Assembly (NCBI RefSeq): GCF_000425305.1
Contig: NZ_AUDE01000012.1
Span: 62,001-126,000 of the forward strand
Source of the DNA: Psychroserpens burtonensis DSM 12212
Lineage (GTDB): Bacteria > Bacteroidota > Bacteroidia > Flavobacteriales > Flavobacteriaceae
Direction of reading: 5' to 3'
DNA length: 64,000 nucleotides
The notes under the pieces were generated by a model. The model made no database searches and was not told the DNA's origin. It saw only the letters and a program-made list of their open reading frames with translations. A program made the position numbers and the translations under genes. How positions within the stretch are numbered: position 1 is the first letter of the stretch; every line of letters begins with the position of its first letter. Below, piece by piece: positions 53,243 to 61,804 of this stretch.

Positions 53243-53483
53243 ATAAATCAAAAATCTAAACGATATAAGTAGGTTGTCTAAAAAAGACAGCCTCCTGTCA
53301 TTTTAAGGCCAGTGCAAAAAATTAAAAAATGGATTACTAGTGCATTTCGACTGCGCTCAATGTGACACACGACTCATAAATTGACTTTTTATATATCCAC
53401 TTTTAAAAAAAACACGATTCTACGCAACCTTTTAATAAAATCACCATCTTTAGTATACAACTCTATATTTAAATCAATTGTCT
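53243..53483. other. Non-coding gap after the metK fragment
   Basis: No gene is seen. A CTTCGACT-type dispersed repeat lies at 53,343-53,366. A short hairpin (GTCT...AAGAC) near 53,277-53,290 lacks a convincing T-run. The rest is AT-rich. Confidence 0.5.
53343..53366. repeat. Dispersed repeat (CTTCGACT type)
   Basis: TTTCGACTGCGCTCAATGTG followed by AC; copy of the repeat at 11,893 and 18,873. It lies about 100 bases beyond the island boundary. Confidence 0.5.
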
Positions 53484-55250
53484 ATGAAAATTTTCAAGTT
53501 CGTTTTATTAGTCTCGTTGGTATTTTGCGCAGCCTCTTGCAACAAAGATGACAGTCCTAGTAATACTCAAAATCAAGATCCGAACCCAGACCCAATAGCA
53601 TTTGCTCAAAATTTTGGGAGTGAAATTTCTAGAACATTTTTAGGCACTGTTGTAGACACTAACAATAATCCTATTGAAAATGTAATGATTAGCATTGGAA
53701 GCTCAACTGCAAGTACAGATCCAAATGGTGTATTCATAATTAATAATGCCACGGTTAACGAACGTTTTGGATATGTAAAAGCTGAAAGAGCTGGTTTCAT
53801 TCATGCATCAAGCGCAGTTGTACCAAGTGAAGGTACAAATAAGGTTCGCATTACCATGTTAGCAGAAACTAGTGCTGGCACAACCTCAAGCGGGACTCAA
53901 GAAACCATCAATTTACAAAACGGAGCATCTGTAGCTCTTGAAGGTGATTATATAAAACCAGATGGTTCCTCATACTCTGGCAGTGTGAATGTCATTATGC
54001 ACCATTTAGATCCTGCTGATGAAAATATGCAAGATCAAATGCCAGGAATGCTCTATGCTGCCAACGCTCAAAATGAAGCGCGTATGCTCCAAACGTTTGG
54101 AATGTTGGCTGTTGAGTTGAGAGGTGATAATGGTGAAGATTTGAACTTAGCTGAAGGTTCTAGCGCAGAAATCACTATGCCTTTAGATCCAAGTCTCATA
54201 GCAATTGCGCCAAGCTCCATACCGCTTTGGTATTTTGATGAAGTTAACGGGTATTGGATTGAAGATGGTGAAGCAACTTTAGTTGGGAATGCATATGTAG
54301 GAAACGTGTCTCACTTTTCATTTTGGAATTGCGATGTACCTGCTGACTATATCGATTTTTGTGTTACTGTAAATGATAGTGTAGGAAATCCACTAGCTAA
54401 CGCTTATGTTGCGTTAACTAGCAGCAATTTTGGGACAGGCTATGGTTATACCAACGAAAACGGAGAAACTTGCGGATTGGTTCCAGCCAACGAAACTTTA
54501 GAAATTAATGTCTATTCTTATGATTTGTGTGGCGGAAGTCCGATTTACACCAATACCGTTGGCCCTTTTACTGAAAATACAAGCATCAATGTTACCATCC
54601 AAGAAAACCCCGACCTTATTTCTGAAACTGTGATAGGAACTTTTAATGATTGTGATGGTAACGCGATTACAGATGGCTATGTTCGTTTAAGATATGGTAA
54701 TGAGTATTTCACAGATCTTGTTACTAATGGAGATTTTGAGATTAACCTTATTAGGTGTGATGTCGATAATACATTCACATTAAAAGCGAGTGACTATGTT
54801 AACATCCAAGAAACAGACTCTTTAAGCTATACATTTACAACGCCATTAACTAATTTAGGCACCATTCAATCTTGTAATACTATTGAGGAGTTTATCACGT
54901 ATCAAGTAAATGACCACCCTCCTATCTCCTACAACTTCAATATTCAAAGTGGACTTGACGGCAACTACCTAACCGTTTCTTATACTTCTGAAAACCAAGA
55001 AAGTTACTTCAATTTTTATATAGATGCTTTTAATGGAGCTAACACGTATACCAATGGCTATTTGAATTTCTTTGATGAGAACTTTGATAGCACCACCTTA
55101 GAATCTCAATTTATAGGAACCTCTAACGTCACTTATCTTGGCGACGTTGATAATTATATAGATATCAACTTTACGGGTGTTATTACAGATTTCAATAGCT
55201 CAGATGAGACACCAATTTCTGGGACTATGCATGTTTTAAGAGATTATTAG
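53484..55250 (+). CDS. Lipoprotein with carboxypeptidase-like regulatory domain, CILP-like
   Basis: The start MKIFKFVLLVSLVFCAASCN (53484) gives a lipobox Cys near residue 19. A CarboxypepD_reg-like beta-sandwich lies at about 50-125. It is followed by a region resembling the CILP/thrombospondin-linked fold (SVNVIMHHLDPADENMQDQM, IPLWYFDEVNGYWIEDGEA, NVSHFSFWNCD). Further Ig-like or regulatory repeats follow (residues about 290-400). No catalytic site is visible; it is probably a surface-exposed lipoprotein. Confidence 0.8.
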   Translation: MKIFKFVLLVSLVFCAASCNKDDSPSNTQNQDPNPDPIAFAQNFGSEISRTFLGTVVDTNNNPIENVMISIGSSTASTDPNGVFIINNATVNERFGYVKAERAGFIHASSAVVPSEGTNKVRITMLAETSAGTTSSGTQETINLQNGASVALEGDYIKPDGSSYSGSVNVIMHHLDPADENMQDQMPGMLYAANAQNEARMLQTFGMLAVELRGDNGEDLNLAEGSSAEITMPLDPSLIAIAPSSIPLWYFDEVNGYWIEDGEATLVGNAYVGNVSHFSFWNCDVPADYIDFCVTVNDSVGNPLANAYVALTSSNFGTGYGYTNENGETCGLVPANETLEINVYSYDLCGGSPIYTNTVGPFTENTSINVTIQENPDLISETVIGTFNDCDGNAITDGYVRLRYGNEYFTDLVTNGDFEINLIRCDVDNTFTLKASDYVNIQETDSLSYTFTTPLTNLGTIQSCNTIEEFITYQVNDHPPISYNFNIQSGLDGNYLTVSYTSENQESYFNFYIDAFNGANTYTNGYLNFFDENFDSTTLESQFIGTSNVTYLGDVDNYIDINFTGVITDFNSSDETPISGTMHVLRDY

Positions 55251-55267
55251 ATCTACAATTTTCAAGT

Positions 55268-55304
55268 AAAAAGCCTTCTCAGTTTAATTGAGAAGGCTTT
55301 TTTT
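55268..55304. terminator. Bidirectional terminator between convergent genes
   Basis: Arms AAAAAGCCTTCTCA and TGAGAAGGCTTTTT (TTTAA loop side) with T-runs in both directions, between the lipoprotein gene and the first GLPGLI gene. Confidence 0.85.
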
Positions 55305-55326
55305 CTTCGGAAATTGGATAAAATAA

Positions 55327-56184
55327 TTATCCACGTCTACCACCCATACGTTGAGATCTAAATTCTTTCATTTTCTCAACAAGCGTAGCTTGGTAATCTT
55401 TCTTATTAATTTCTTTTCCTTTATCTGGTGCCTCTATTTCAATAGTTTCTTCTGGATTGATGACCAATTTAGAACATAACATTGTGGTATCTCCTGCACT
55501 TACTTCTAAAATTAATCCTGGAAGCCCCCAATATTCTGATGGTCCATGACTCACAGGTATTTGTGGCGAATACCACGCTTCTACCTCGGTCATTGCAATT
55601 TCTGGCTCTATTGTTTCTCCAGTAGCAGTATTAGCAGCTGGAGCACTATTAGGCCAAGAAAAAGAATACCATGTCAATTCATCTGTCGGTATAGATGCTG
55701 TGGCTTTAAAACACATGTAACTTCCTATTTGCTTGCTTTCTGATCCTAATTTCCAATCTATAGGTTGTAGGCTATCTTTTACTAAAAAACGTTTGCCATA
55801 AAACTCCTGATCTTGAATTTGTGTATTGGTCTTTACATTCTTGTATTGATCTCCTGCTGCAAAGTTTTTCCCCCAAGAATCTGTTGCCCCAGACATCGCA
55901 TCTAGCTTTTCCTCTTCCGTAAAGTAAGATTCTGACTTATTAAATGTAAGCGTATATGTTTTTTCTAGTCGATTTTTTAATTGTGCCTTCATGGCCTTCT
56001 TTTGTTCTTCACTCATTCTTGCTCCCCAAGCCCCAAAGTCTATAGAAGATTTCGCCATGTAAACGGCCTGGCCTTGAAATTCTTTAGCATCTTGCGGATT
56101 GTTTGAATTGGTGCTTGTACTTGGATTAATAATCATTAATCCTATGAAAAACAAGGCTGTAAATGTGGTAAGTATAAATTTCAT
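55327..56184 (-). CDS. GLPGLI-family protein 1
   Basis: The 285-residue exported protein (signal MKFILTTFTALFFIGLMI) has the family hallmark WGLPGLILEV with CSKLVINP after it and the FTEEEKLDAM region. Its family is defined by this motif and is often found with TonB-dependent receptors. The C-terminus ends MGGRRG. A TAGATTTG promoter box lies 29 bases upstream of the start. Function unknown. Confidence 0.9.
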   Translation of the reverse strand: MKFILTTFTALFFIGLMIINPSTSTNSNNPQDAKEFQGQAVYMAKSSIDFGAWGARMSEEQKKAMKAQLKNRLEKTYTLTFNKSESYFTEEEKLDAMSGATDSWGKNFAAGDQYKNVKTNTQIQDQEFYGKRFLVKDSLQPIDWKLGSESKQIGSYMCFKATASIPTDELTWYSFSWPNSAPAANTATGETIEPEIAMTEVEAWYSPQIPVSHGPSEYWGLPGLILEVSAGDTTMLCSKLVINPEETIEIEAPDKGKEINKKDYQATLVEKMKEFRSQRMGGRRG

Positions 56185-56212
56185 AATTGCAAATAACAGT
56201 TAGTTTGTCTAA

Positions 56213-56220
56213 CAAATCTA
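56213..56220 (-). promoter_or_regulatory. -7 box (TAGATTTG) of GLPGLI gene 1
   Basis: Exact TAnnTTTG on the minus strand, in the same context (TTTAATnTTTATATAGATTTG-like, AT-rich) as at 60,225. The start codon is about 29 bases downstream. Confidence 0.55.
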
Positions 56221-56293
56221 TATAAATATTAAACATTACTAGTGGTTTTATTATAAAATTAACAGCTTAAGGATGTCATAGGCTCTTAATAAA

Positions 56294-56326
56294 AAAGGCC
56301 TTCTTTATATGTAAGTAGGCCTTTTT
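56294..56326. terminator. Terminator-like hairpin upstream of GLPGLI gene 1
   Basis: Nine-base arms AAAAAGGCC and GGCCTTTTT. It ends the transcript of the TonB-type gene (stop 56484) on the minus strand. Confidence 0.65.
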
Positions 56327-56331
56327 ATCTT

Positions 56332-56395
56332 TGCGTTAAGAATGGAGTCTTTGATGAAGCTCCCCAAAGAGAGGGACTGCCGAGACATTTATATT
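56332..56395. repeat. Dispersed intergenic repeat (GCGTTAAG type)
   Basis: GCGTTAAGAATGGAG with GAAGCTCC and GAGGGACTGCC; related to the repeat at 7,813. Confidence 0.4.
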
Positions 56396-56483
56396 CATGA
56401 GTTCAATACTATAAAATATAAAACAACGAATAAAACCTGCCCCTTTGTAGTTTTAAACTAAAAAGGATAACATCCAATATATA

Positions 56484-59252
56484 TTACAAGGTATAGATCA
56501 CTCTAAAGGTCACAAAACGCGGTTGAATAAACGTTTCTGAATTAAATACTGAAATATTACCTGCACTGTTATTTATTCTAGCATCAACATCTAATAGGTT
56601 AGATGCTCTCACTTCATATTCCCAATTGGCATCTTTATCTTTTCTATACGCTAAACTCGCATCCCAAGTTTGAAAAGATTGTGAAGGTCTAACACCATCA
56701 GCTTGATTGGTATAGGTGAAATCTGTTCTAAAGGTTATCGATTTCCAGATATAAGCATCAAATTCAATTGAAGGTGAATTTGTTACGAATCGTGTTGACG
56801 TTGTCCCTTGATCATTACTGTTAATAGAATAATCGTATCGTATGCTCACATTTGGTGCATCTCTAAAATTTGTACGTAATTCTGGAGAATACGTTTGACT
56901 AAAGTTTTCACTTACTGTTCGTCTATTTTGAACAAATTGATTTCTTTTAAAGTAGGAGAAACGCACAGCCATTCGTGCTCTAATTTTTTTAAAAGTACGT
57001 TCTACACGTCCAAATACATTTGCAGATTCATCTGCAAAATTAGAATTAAAAAATGAACTGGTTTGAATCACATTATCAAAATTTGTTAAACTTCTAATTT
57101 GATCGATATTTTTACTATAATTCGCAATAGCAACCACATTCGTATAATTAAAAAGATTAAAACTAAAATATCTCAAACTCAAATTATGTGATAATGAATT
57201 TTGTAATTCTGCATTACCAAAGCTAATATTATTAAAACTGTTTAACACCAATCCTTCAGCCAAACTATTAACATCAGTAAAAGAGTTACTCATATTATAT
57301 CTAAACGTTAACGTCTCACTTTTTTTAAATTGAATTAATGTTTCAAATTCTGGCAAAACTCTAAAGAAATTGTCTTTAAATTCAGTTCCAAATTGCGTGT
57401 TCTTATTTCCGTAAGAGTGTAAAGATAGTCCTGGAGTAATTGTAAATTTTCCAGTTTTAAGTCTGTATTTAAATCCTAAATACACATCACTAAAGTTATA
57501 CTCAGTATCGTTTTCATTTCTCAAAAGAGTACCTTCTCCATCTGTCAATGCTGCAACTGGATCAAATACAGAACCGTTATCTAAAAACTGAAATATATTA
57601 GAATTAAATCTTTGGTTACTTAAAATGGTACCTAAGGTTATATTAATATTACTCTTATTATTTAAGATATAATAGTAATCTAATTTGGCATCTAATTGAT
57701 TCGTTTTGATACGTCTCTCTTGGTTCAGGTTATATCCAAATTGATCTCTGTCAAAACCTAAAGCTAAAGCAGTATTGTCAAAGGCGTCTGGATCATCAAG
57801 CGCATCATCTGGATTAACTGGATTGTTATTATTAGTTGGGTCATTACCTAATAGAGCATTGTAGAACGGATCCTCGTCTCTTATTAAATGCTGCGCTTCA
57901 AGTGCAAAAATATTTTTTTCATCTAGCGTGTAGTAGTAATTGAAATTTTGATTGATACTAAACGGTTTTACTTCGTTAAATTGACTGGTACTTCCAACTA
58001 CCGATGACAAGATATCCTGTCGCTCTGAATCTGAAGAAATTCTACCCAAAAGATCGTAATCTAATTGATTATTAAAGTTTGGCTTGTAAGATGCGCTTAA
58101 TTTTGCTAATCCTTGATTAGTGGCTTCTCTTCCAGTTTGCACGGTCTCTTCATCAGGAATACCCAAATCAGAATTTATATATCTCACAAAACTTTCTTCA
58201 CGAGTTCTTAAACGACTGCTATTATAAATTAAAAAGCCACTAAAGTCTAGGTTTTTTTGTGGTGCATAACTAAAGTTACCTGCACCCAATTTTGTTACAA
58301 TCTCTTGGGCATTCCCAATATTGGTTAGGCCTCCAAGACCGTTATCTCCTAAGTTAATACTTGTTCCACTCCCTTGGCTTGGACGTCTAAAACCGCCTCC
58401 AAAATTTCTAATATCTCGATTGGTCAAAGCCACTTCCCCAATATTATTCATGTCACCAATAACGTTAATACTGTATTTAGGACTGTAATAAAACAGTTTA
58501 GGTTGCACAAGGTATAAATCATCTGTATCTGCCACTCCAGCCCCTAATGTAACGTCTCCAAACCAAAAACTCTCTTTTCCTTCTTTTAGTTTGATATTAA
58601 TAGCAACATTATCTTGATTATTAGTGACACCTCTTAATTGACCAACTTCAGAATAATTTCGTAACACCTGAATTTTATCAACCGCATTTGAAGGAATATT
58701 TTTAGTCGCTAATTTTGTATCGCCATCAAAGAAATCTTTCCCATTGACCATAAGTTTATTTACGACTTTACCTTCGACTTCTATTTGTCCGTCGGCATTA
58801 ATCTCAACACCTGGCAATTTCTTGAGGACGTCTTCTAGCTTTCGTTCAGAGCCATCCTTAAATGAATCGGCATTATAGATTAATGTATCACCTTTTATGG
58901 TCACAGGCATTTCATAAGTAAGCTCTACCGCTGCCAGAGCATTGTCATTTTGGAGCGTAAAATCTTTAGTAATGTCTGCTTCTTTAGTTGAAATCGTTTG
59001 AGAAACGGTTTTCATTCCAATATAACTCACTTGTACGGTATACGTTGTGTTTTTGTCTAAATTGAGTTTAAAAAAACCCTTTTCATTGGTAATGGCATAC
59101 GATGCCATCGCTTTGGTTTCTTTATTGATAGCAATTACGTTTGCCAATTCTAAAGGTGCTCCAATACTATCTTTCACGACACCTTTTGCGGTAACTTGAG
59201 CACTAGAAACGCCTGCTATTAAAAGCATTAAAACAACTAATAATTTTTTCAT
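56484..59252 (-). CDS. TonB-dependent-receptor-like outer-membrane protein
   Basis: The 922-residue protein has a signal peptide (MKKLLVVLMLLIAGVSSAQ), a CarboxypepD_reg-like domain (about 20-100), a plug-like part with LEDVLKKLPGVEINADGQIE (about 140-160), and a long beta-barrel C-terminal region (outer-membrane protein beta-barrel family). It is flanked by GLPGLI genes on both sides, a common pairing. Substrate is not known. Confidence 0.88.
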   Translation of the reverse strand: MKKLLVVLMLLIAGVSSAQVTAKGVVKDSIGAPLELANVIAINKETKAMASYAITNEKGFFKLNLDKNTTYTVQVSYIGMKTVSQTISTKEADITKDFTLQNDNALAAVELTYEMPVTIKGDTLIYNADSFKDGSERKLEDVLKKLPGVEINADGQIEVEGKVVNKLMVNGKDFFDGDTKLATKNIPSNAVDKIQVLRNYSEVGQLRGVTNNQDNVAINIKLKEGKESFWFGDVTLGAGVADTDDLYLVQPKLFYYSPKYSINVIGDMNNIGEVALTNRDIRNFGGGFRRPSQGSGTSINLGDNGLGGLTNIGNAQEIVTKLGAGNFSYAPQKNLDFSGFLIYNSSRLRTREESFVRYINSDLGIPDEETVQTGREATNQGLAKLSASYKPNFNNQLDYDLLGRISSDSERQDILSSVVGSTSQFNEVKPFSINQNFNYYYTLDEKNIFALEAQHLIRDEDPFYNALLGNDPTNNNNPVNPDDALDDPDAFDNTALALGFDRDQFGYNLNQERRIKTNQLDAKLDYYYILNNKSNINITLGTILSNQRFNSNIFQFLDNGSVFDPVAALTDGEGTLLRNENDTEYNFSDVYLGFKYRLKTGKFTITPGLSLHSYGNKNTQFGTEFKDNFFRVLPEFETLIQFKKSETLTFRYNMSNSFTDVNSLAEGLVLNSFNNISFGNAELQNSLSHNLSLRYFSFNLFNYTNVVAIANYSKNIDQIRSLTNFDNVIQTSSFFNSNFADESANVFGRVERTFKKIRARMAVRFSYFKRNQFVQNRRTVSENFSQTYSPELRTNFRDAPNVSIRYDYSINSNDQGTTSTRFVTNSPSIEFDAYIWKSITFRTDFTYTNQADGVRPSQSFQTWDASLAYRKDKDANWEYEVRASNLLDVDARINNSAGNISVFNSETFIQPRFVTFRVIYTL

Positions 59253-59312
59253 TTGATTGGTTTTTGTTCCTATTTTATTTTCGGAATAATAAAAACGATT
59301 TTGGTTAGTAAT

Positions 59313-60197
59313 TTAATTTCTTCGACCGCCTCGACCACCATACATTTCTCTCATCTCGGCAATCTTATCTTTCATGATTTGGTTATACTCCTCACGAGTA
59401 ACAATGTCTCCTTTTTCTGGTCTATCTATCGCTTCTCTTTCTTGAGGGTTCATTACAATTTTGGTACACAACATGACTGTTTTATCTGCCGTTACTTCAA
59501 GAATTAATCCTGGGAGTCCGTGATATTCTCCTGGACCTGTACTCACTGGTATTTGCGGCGTATACCATGCAGTAACAACTACAAATTTTGGCACTTCTAA
59601 TTCATCAAAAGGATCGTCTGATTCTTTTTTTGTGGAGTCTGCCTTTTCTTCGCCTTCCTTCTTTTCATCATTACCTCTATTTCTTCTTCGCATGCTCATA
59701 AAGTCCATGTCATCAACAGGCTTAATTGTAGTAGCCTTGAAACACGTATACTGTCCAATTTGTTTGGTTTCGCTTCCAAGCTTCCAATCTAAGCTTGATA
59801 AAGAATCTTTTACTAGAAATTGTTTGCCAAAGAATTCTTGTTCTTGTAAAATCAAAAATTCTTTCACATTTTTGTATTGCGGTCCACCAGTGAAGCTGCT
59901 CATCATTCCTCCCCAACGACTATTATTAGATCCTGGTGCAGCCAATTTTTCTTCTTCTTTATAGGTAGATTCACTTCTATTGAAGTTAAGCACGTAAGTT
60001 TTCTCTAACATACTTTTCATTCGATCTGCAATTTGCTTTTTTCGTTGCTCACTCATTTGATCTCCTCCCCAACCACTCATATCCATAGATGTTTTGGTTT
60101 GATAAATAGCTTGACCTTGAAAGTCTTGAGCACTTACTTGTAGTGATAGAAACAATAGTAATAGAATGATAGAAAACTTAGGCAAAGGTAGTTGCAT
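59313..60197 (-). CDS. GLPGLI-family protein 2
   Basis: Start at MQLPLPKFSIILLLLFLSLQ (60197) is chosen because a -7 box lies at 60,225-60,232, inside the longer open frame that begins at 60248. The protein has the hallmark HGLPGLILEV with CTKIVMNP and a Lys/Glu/Asp-rich segment (RRRNRGNDEKKEGEEK) not seen in the other two. It is the upstream neighbour of the TonB-type gene (60-bp gap). Confidence 0.87.
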   Translation of the reverse strand: MQLPLPKFSIILLLLFLSLQVSAQDFQGQAIYQTKTSMDMSGWGGDQMSEQRKKQIADRMKSMLEKTYVLNFNRSESTYKEEEKLAAPGSNNSRWGGMMSSFTGGPQYKNVKEFLILQEQEFFGKQFLVKDSLSSLDWKLGSETKQIGQYTCFKATTIKPVDDMDFMSMRRRNRGNDEKKEGEEKADSTKKESDDPFDELEVPKFVVVTAWYTPQIPVSTGPGEYHGLPGLILEVTADKTVMLCTKIVMNPQEREAIDRPEKGDIVTREEYNQIMKDKIAEMREMYGGRGGRRN

Positions 60198-60224
60198 TTT
60201 GTAGTTGTTGAAATTCATGTTGAG

Positions 60225-60232
60225 CAAATCTA
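60225..60232 (-). promoter_or_regulatory. -7 box (TAGATTTG) of GLPGLI gene 2
   Basis: Exact TAnnTTTG on the minus strand with the same flanking AT-rich segment as at 56,213. It supports the shorter start of the gene. Confidence 0.55.
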
Positions 60233-60371
60233 TATAAAGATTAAACAATTGCGTTGTCTTTATAATAACATTAACGCTGCATTTTCGCTTAAACGCAATA
60301 TTAATACAACGACTAGGACAAGAAAAACACCAAAATGTTTAAACCTCAATTGTTAAACTTTTCTTAATAAA

Positions 60372-61220
60372 TTAACCTCCAATTCTAATTTCTATACGCT
60401 CTCCATCCCCTCTTCCATTAGGTCTAAATCGCTCTTGCATGTCTTTCATCTTCTTTATCAAGATCGCATCAAATTCTTCTTGGGTCACTTCTTTACCTTT
60501 TGTAGGTTCTATAATTTCATTAGACTTTTTGGGATTAATAATAATCTTACTGCAAATTATAGTTTGACTACCATCATTAGTTTCAAGAATTAATCCAGGA
60601 AGTCCATGATATCCAGCTGGACCTGCACTTACCGGAATTTGTGGTGTGTACCAAGCCGTAATAGTAATGGTTTTCATTGGCGCCTCTTTGTCTACTTTTT
60701 CATGTGAGTCTTCATCTTTATCTATTGTAAAACCGCTCTTAACCTCTTCAACTTCCCTGGTCATAGTGGCTTTAAAACATGTGTATTCCCCAATATTTTT
60801 TGTGTCAGATTCTAAAGTCCATTCATGTTCTTTCAAACCACCTTTAACTAAAAAAAGCTTACTAAACGTTTCTCTCATGTTCGTGTTACGTTTCTCTTTT
60901 AGGTTTTTATATAACACATCAGATCCTCCTGCACCTATTATTGTCATTTGCATTCCTTGTGGATTTGGAGCACCAAGTGATTCTTCTTCTATGTAAACAG
61001 ACTCTTCTTTATTAAACGTAAGGATGTGCGTTTTTTCAAATTGCTTTTTCAACATTTCCATCACCTGCTCTTGCATTCCTGAATACATCTGTGTGCTATC
61101 TAACTTAACATCTATTTGTCGTTTAGACTTATATGTTGCTTCACCTATAAATTCTTGAGCGTTGATTGTTCCGCAGAGCAGAAATATGGACACGATAATT
61201 AATTTCACGAGTACTTTCAT
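60372..61220 (-). CDS. GLPGLI-family protein 3
   Basis: The 282-residue protein (signal MKVLVKLIIVSIFLLCGTIN) has HGLPGLILET and CSKIIINP, as well as EAMYKSKRQIDVKLD-like start and VYIEEESLG. It is the first GLPGLI gene in the minus-strand series 60,372-61,220. No shared TAGATTTG box was seen upstream. Confidence 0.9.
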   Translation of the reverse strand: MKVLVKLIIVSIFLLCGTINAQEFIGEATYKSKRQIDVKLDSTQMYSGMQEQVMEMLKKQFEKTHILTFNKEESVYIEEESLGAPNPQGMQMTIIGAGGSDVLYKNLKEKRNTNMRETFSKLFLVKGGLKEHEWTLESDTKNIGEYTCFKATMTREVEEVKSGFTIDKDEDSHEKVDKEAPMKTITITAWYTPQIPVSAGPAGYHGLPGLILETNDGSQTIICSKIIINPKKSNEIIEPTKGKEVTQEEFDAILIKKMKDMQERFRPNGRGDGERIEIRIGG

Positions 61221-61309
61221 TTGTTTGAATGTATTTAAATGTTGATTTTATAGAAAATGAGCTCTAGAAACAAAGGTTCATTAAGTGTTTTTCAAAGCTC
61301 ATTTAATGA

Positions 61310-61681
61310 CTACTCTTTATTGTTATAATATGTAATTGCTGCTTTTCTAATTTTATTTATACGCTTCAAAAAAGCATCTTTATCATTTGAATTTCCCGTC
61401 ACACGATAGGACACTTTTTTTGTAACACCTTCTGATATTTTTTCCCCGTTACACGTAATTTCAAAAGAGATCTCTTCATCGCCTTCGACTTCATTTAATA
61501 TGCTCTTGATGTCTTTCATATCAAAAGTAGTCTTAACTTCTTCTGCCGAGTCTACTGTTACCGAAACACTCAAATTTGTGATTTTAATGTTTTCTGTGGT
61601 CACCTTTCCTTCTAAATTTTGAGCTTGACTAAACGTAACTGTTGCAATTAAAAGTCCTAAAAATGTAAATACTGTTTTCAT
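61310..61681 (-). CDS. Small secreted protein of unknown function
   Basis: The 123-residue protein has a signal peptide (MKTVFTFLGLLIATVTFSQA). The mature part has many Thr/Val/Lys strands and ends in a basic helix (LKRINKIRKAAITYYNNKE). It is divergent from the histidine kinase gene, with three GTTAAC sites between them. No family is recognised. Confidence 0.7.
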   Translation of the reverse strand: MKTVFTFLGLLIATVTFSQAQNLEGKVTTENIKITNLSVSVTVDSAEEVKTTFDMKDIKSILNEVEGDEEISFEITCNGEKISEGVTKKVSYRVTGNSNDKDAFLKRINKIRKAAITYYNNKE

Positions 61682-61739
61682 GATGTTTTATTTTGTGATT
61701 AATACACTACAAATATAATTCTGCCTTACATAGATTATA

Positions 61740-61765
61740 GTTAACCAATGTTAACGTGTGTTAAC
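61740..61765. promoter_or_regulatory. Three phased GTTAAC sites between a secreted-protein gene and the kinase operon
   Basis: GTTAAC occurs at 61,740, 61,750 and 61,760, exactly 10 bp apart. OmpR-type regulators bind such phased repeats, and the operon starts with a kinase followed by an OmpR-type regulator. Confidence 0.6.
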
Positions 61766-61804
61766 CGATTAGCTTTTAAAGGTTTTAACATTTACTTTTG
61801 GAAT

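Noticed and set aside
61793-61800. TACTTTTG as the promoter of the kinase operon
   Set aside because: It lies four bases before the start codon with no good -33 partner, so it would give an almost leaderless message; the evidence is too weak to list.
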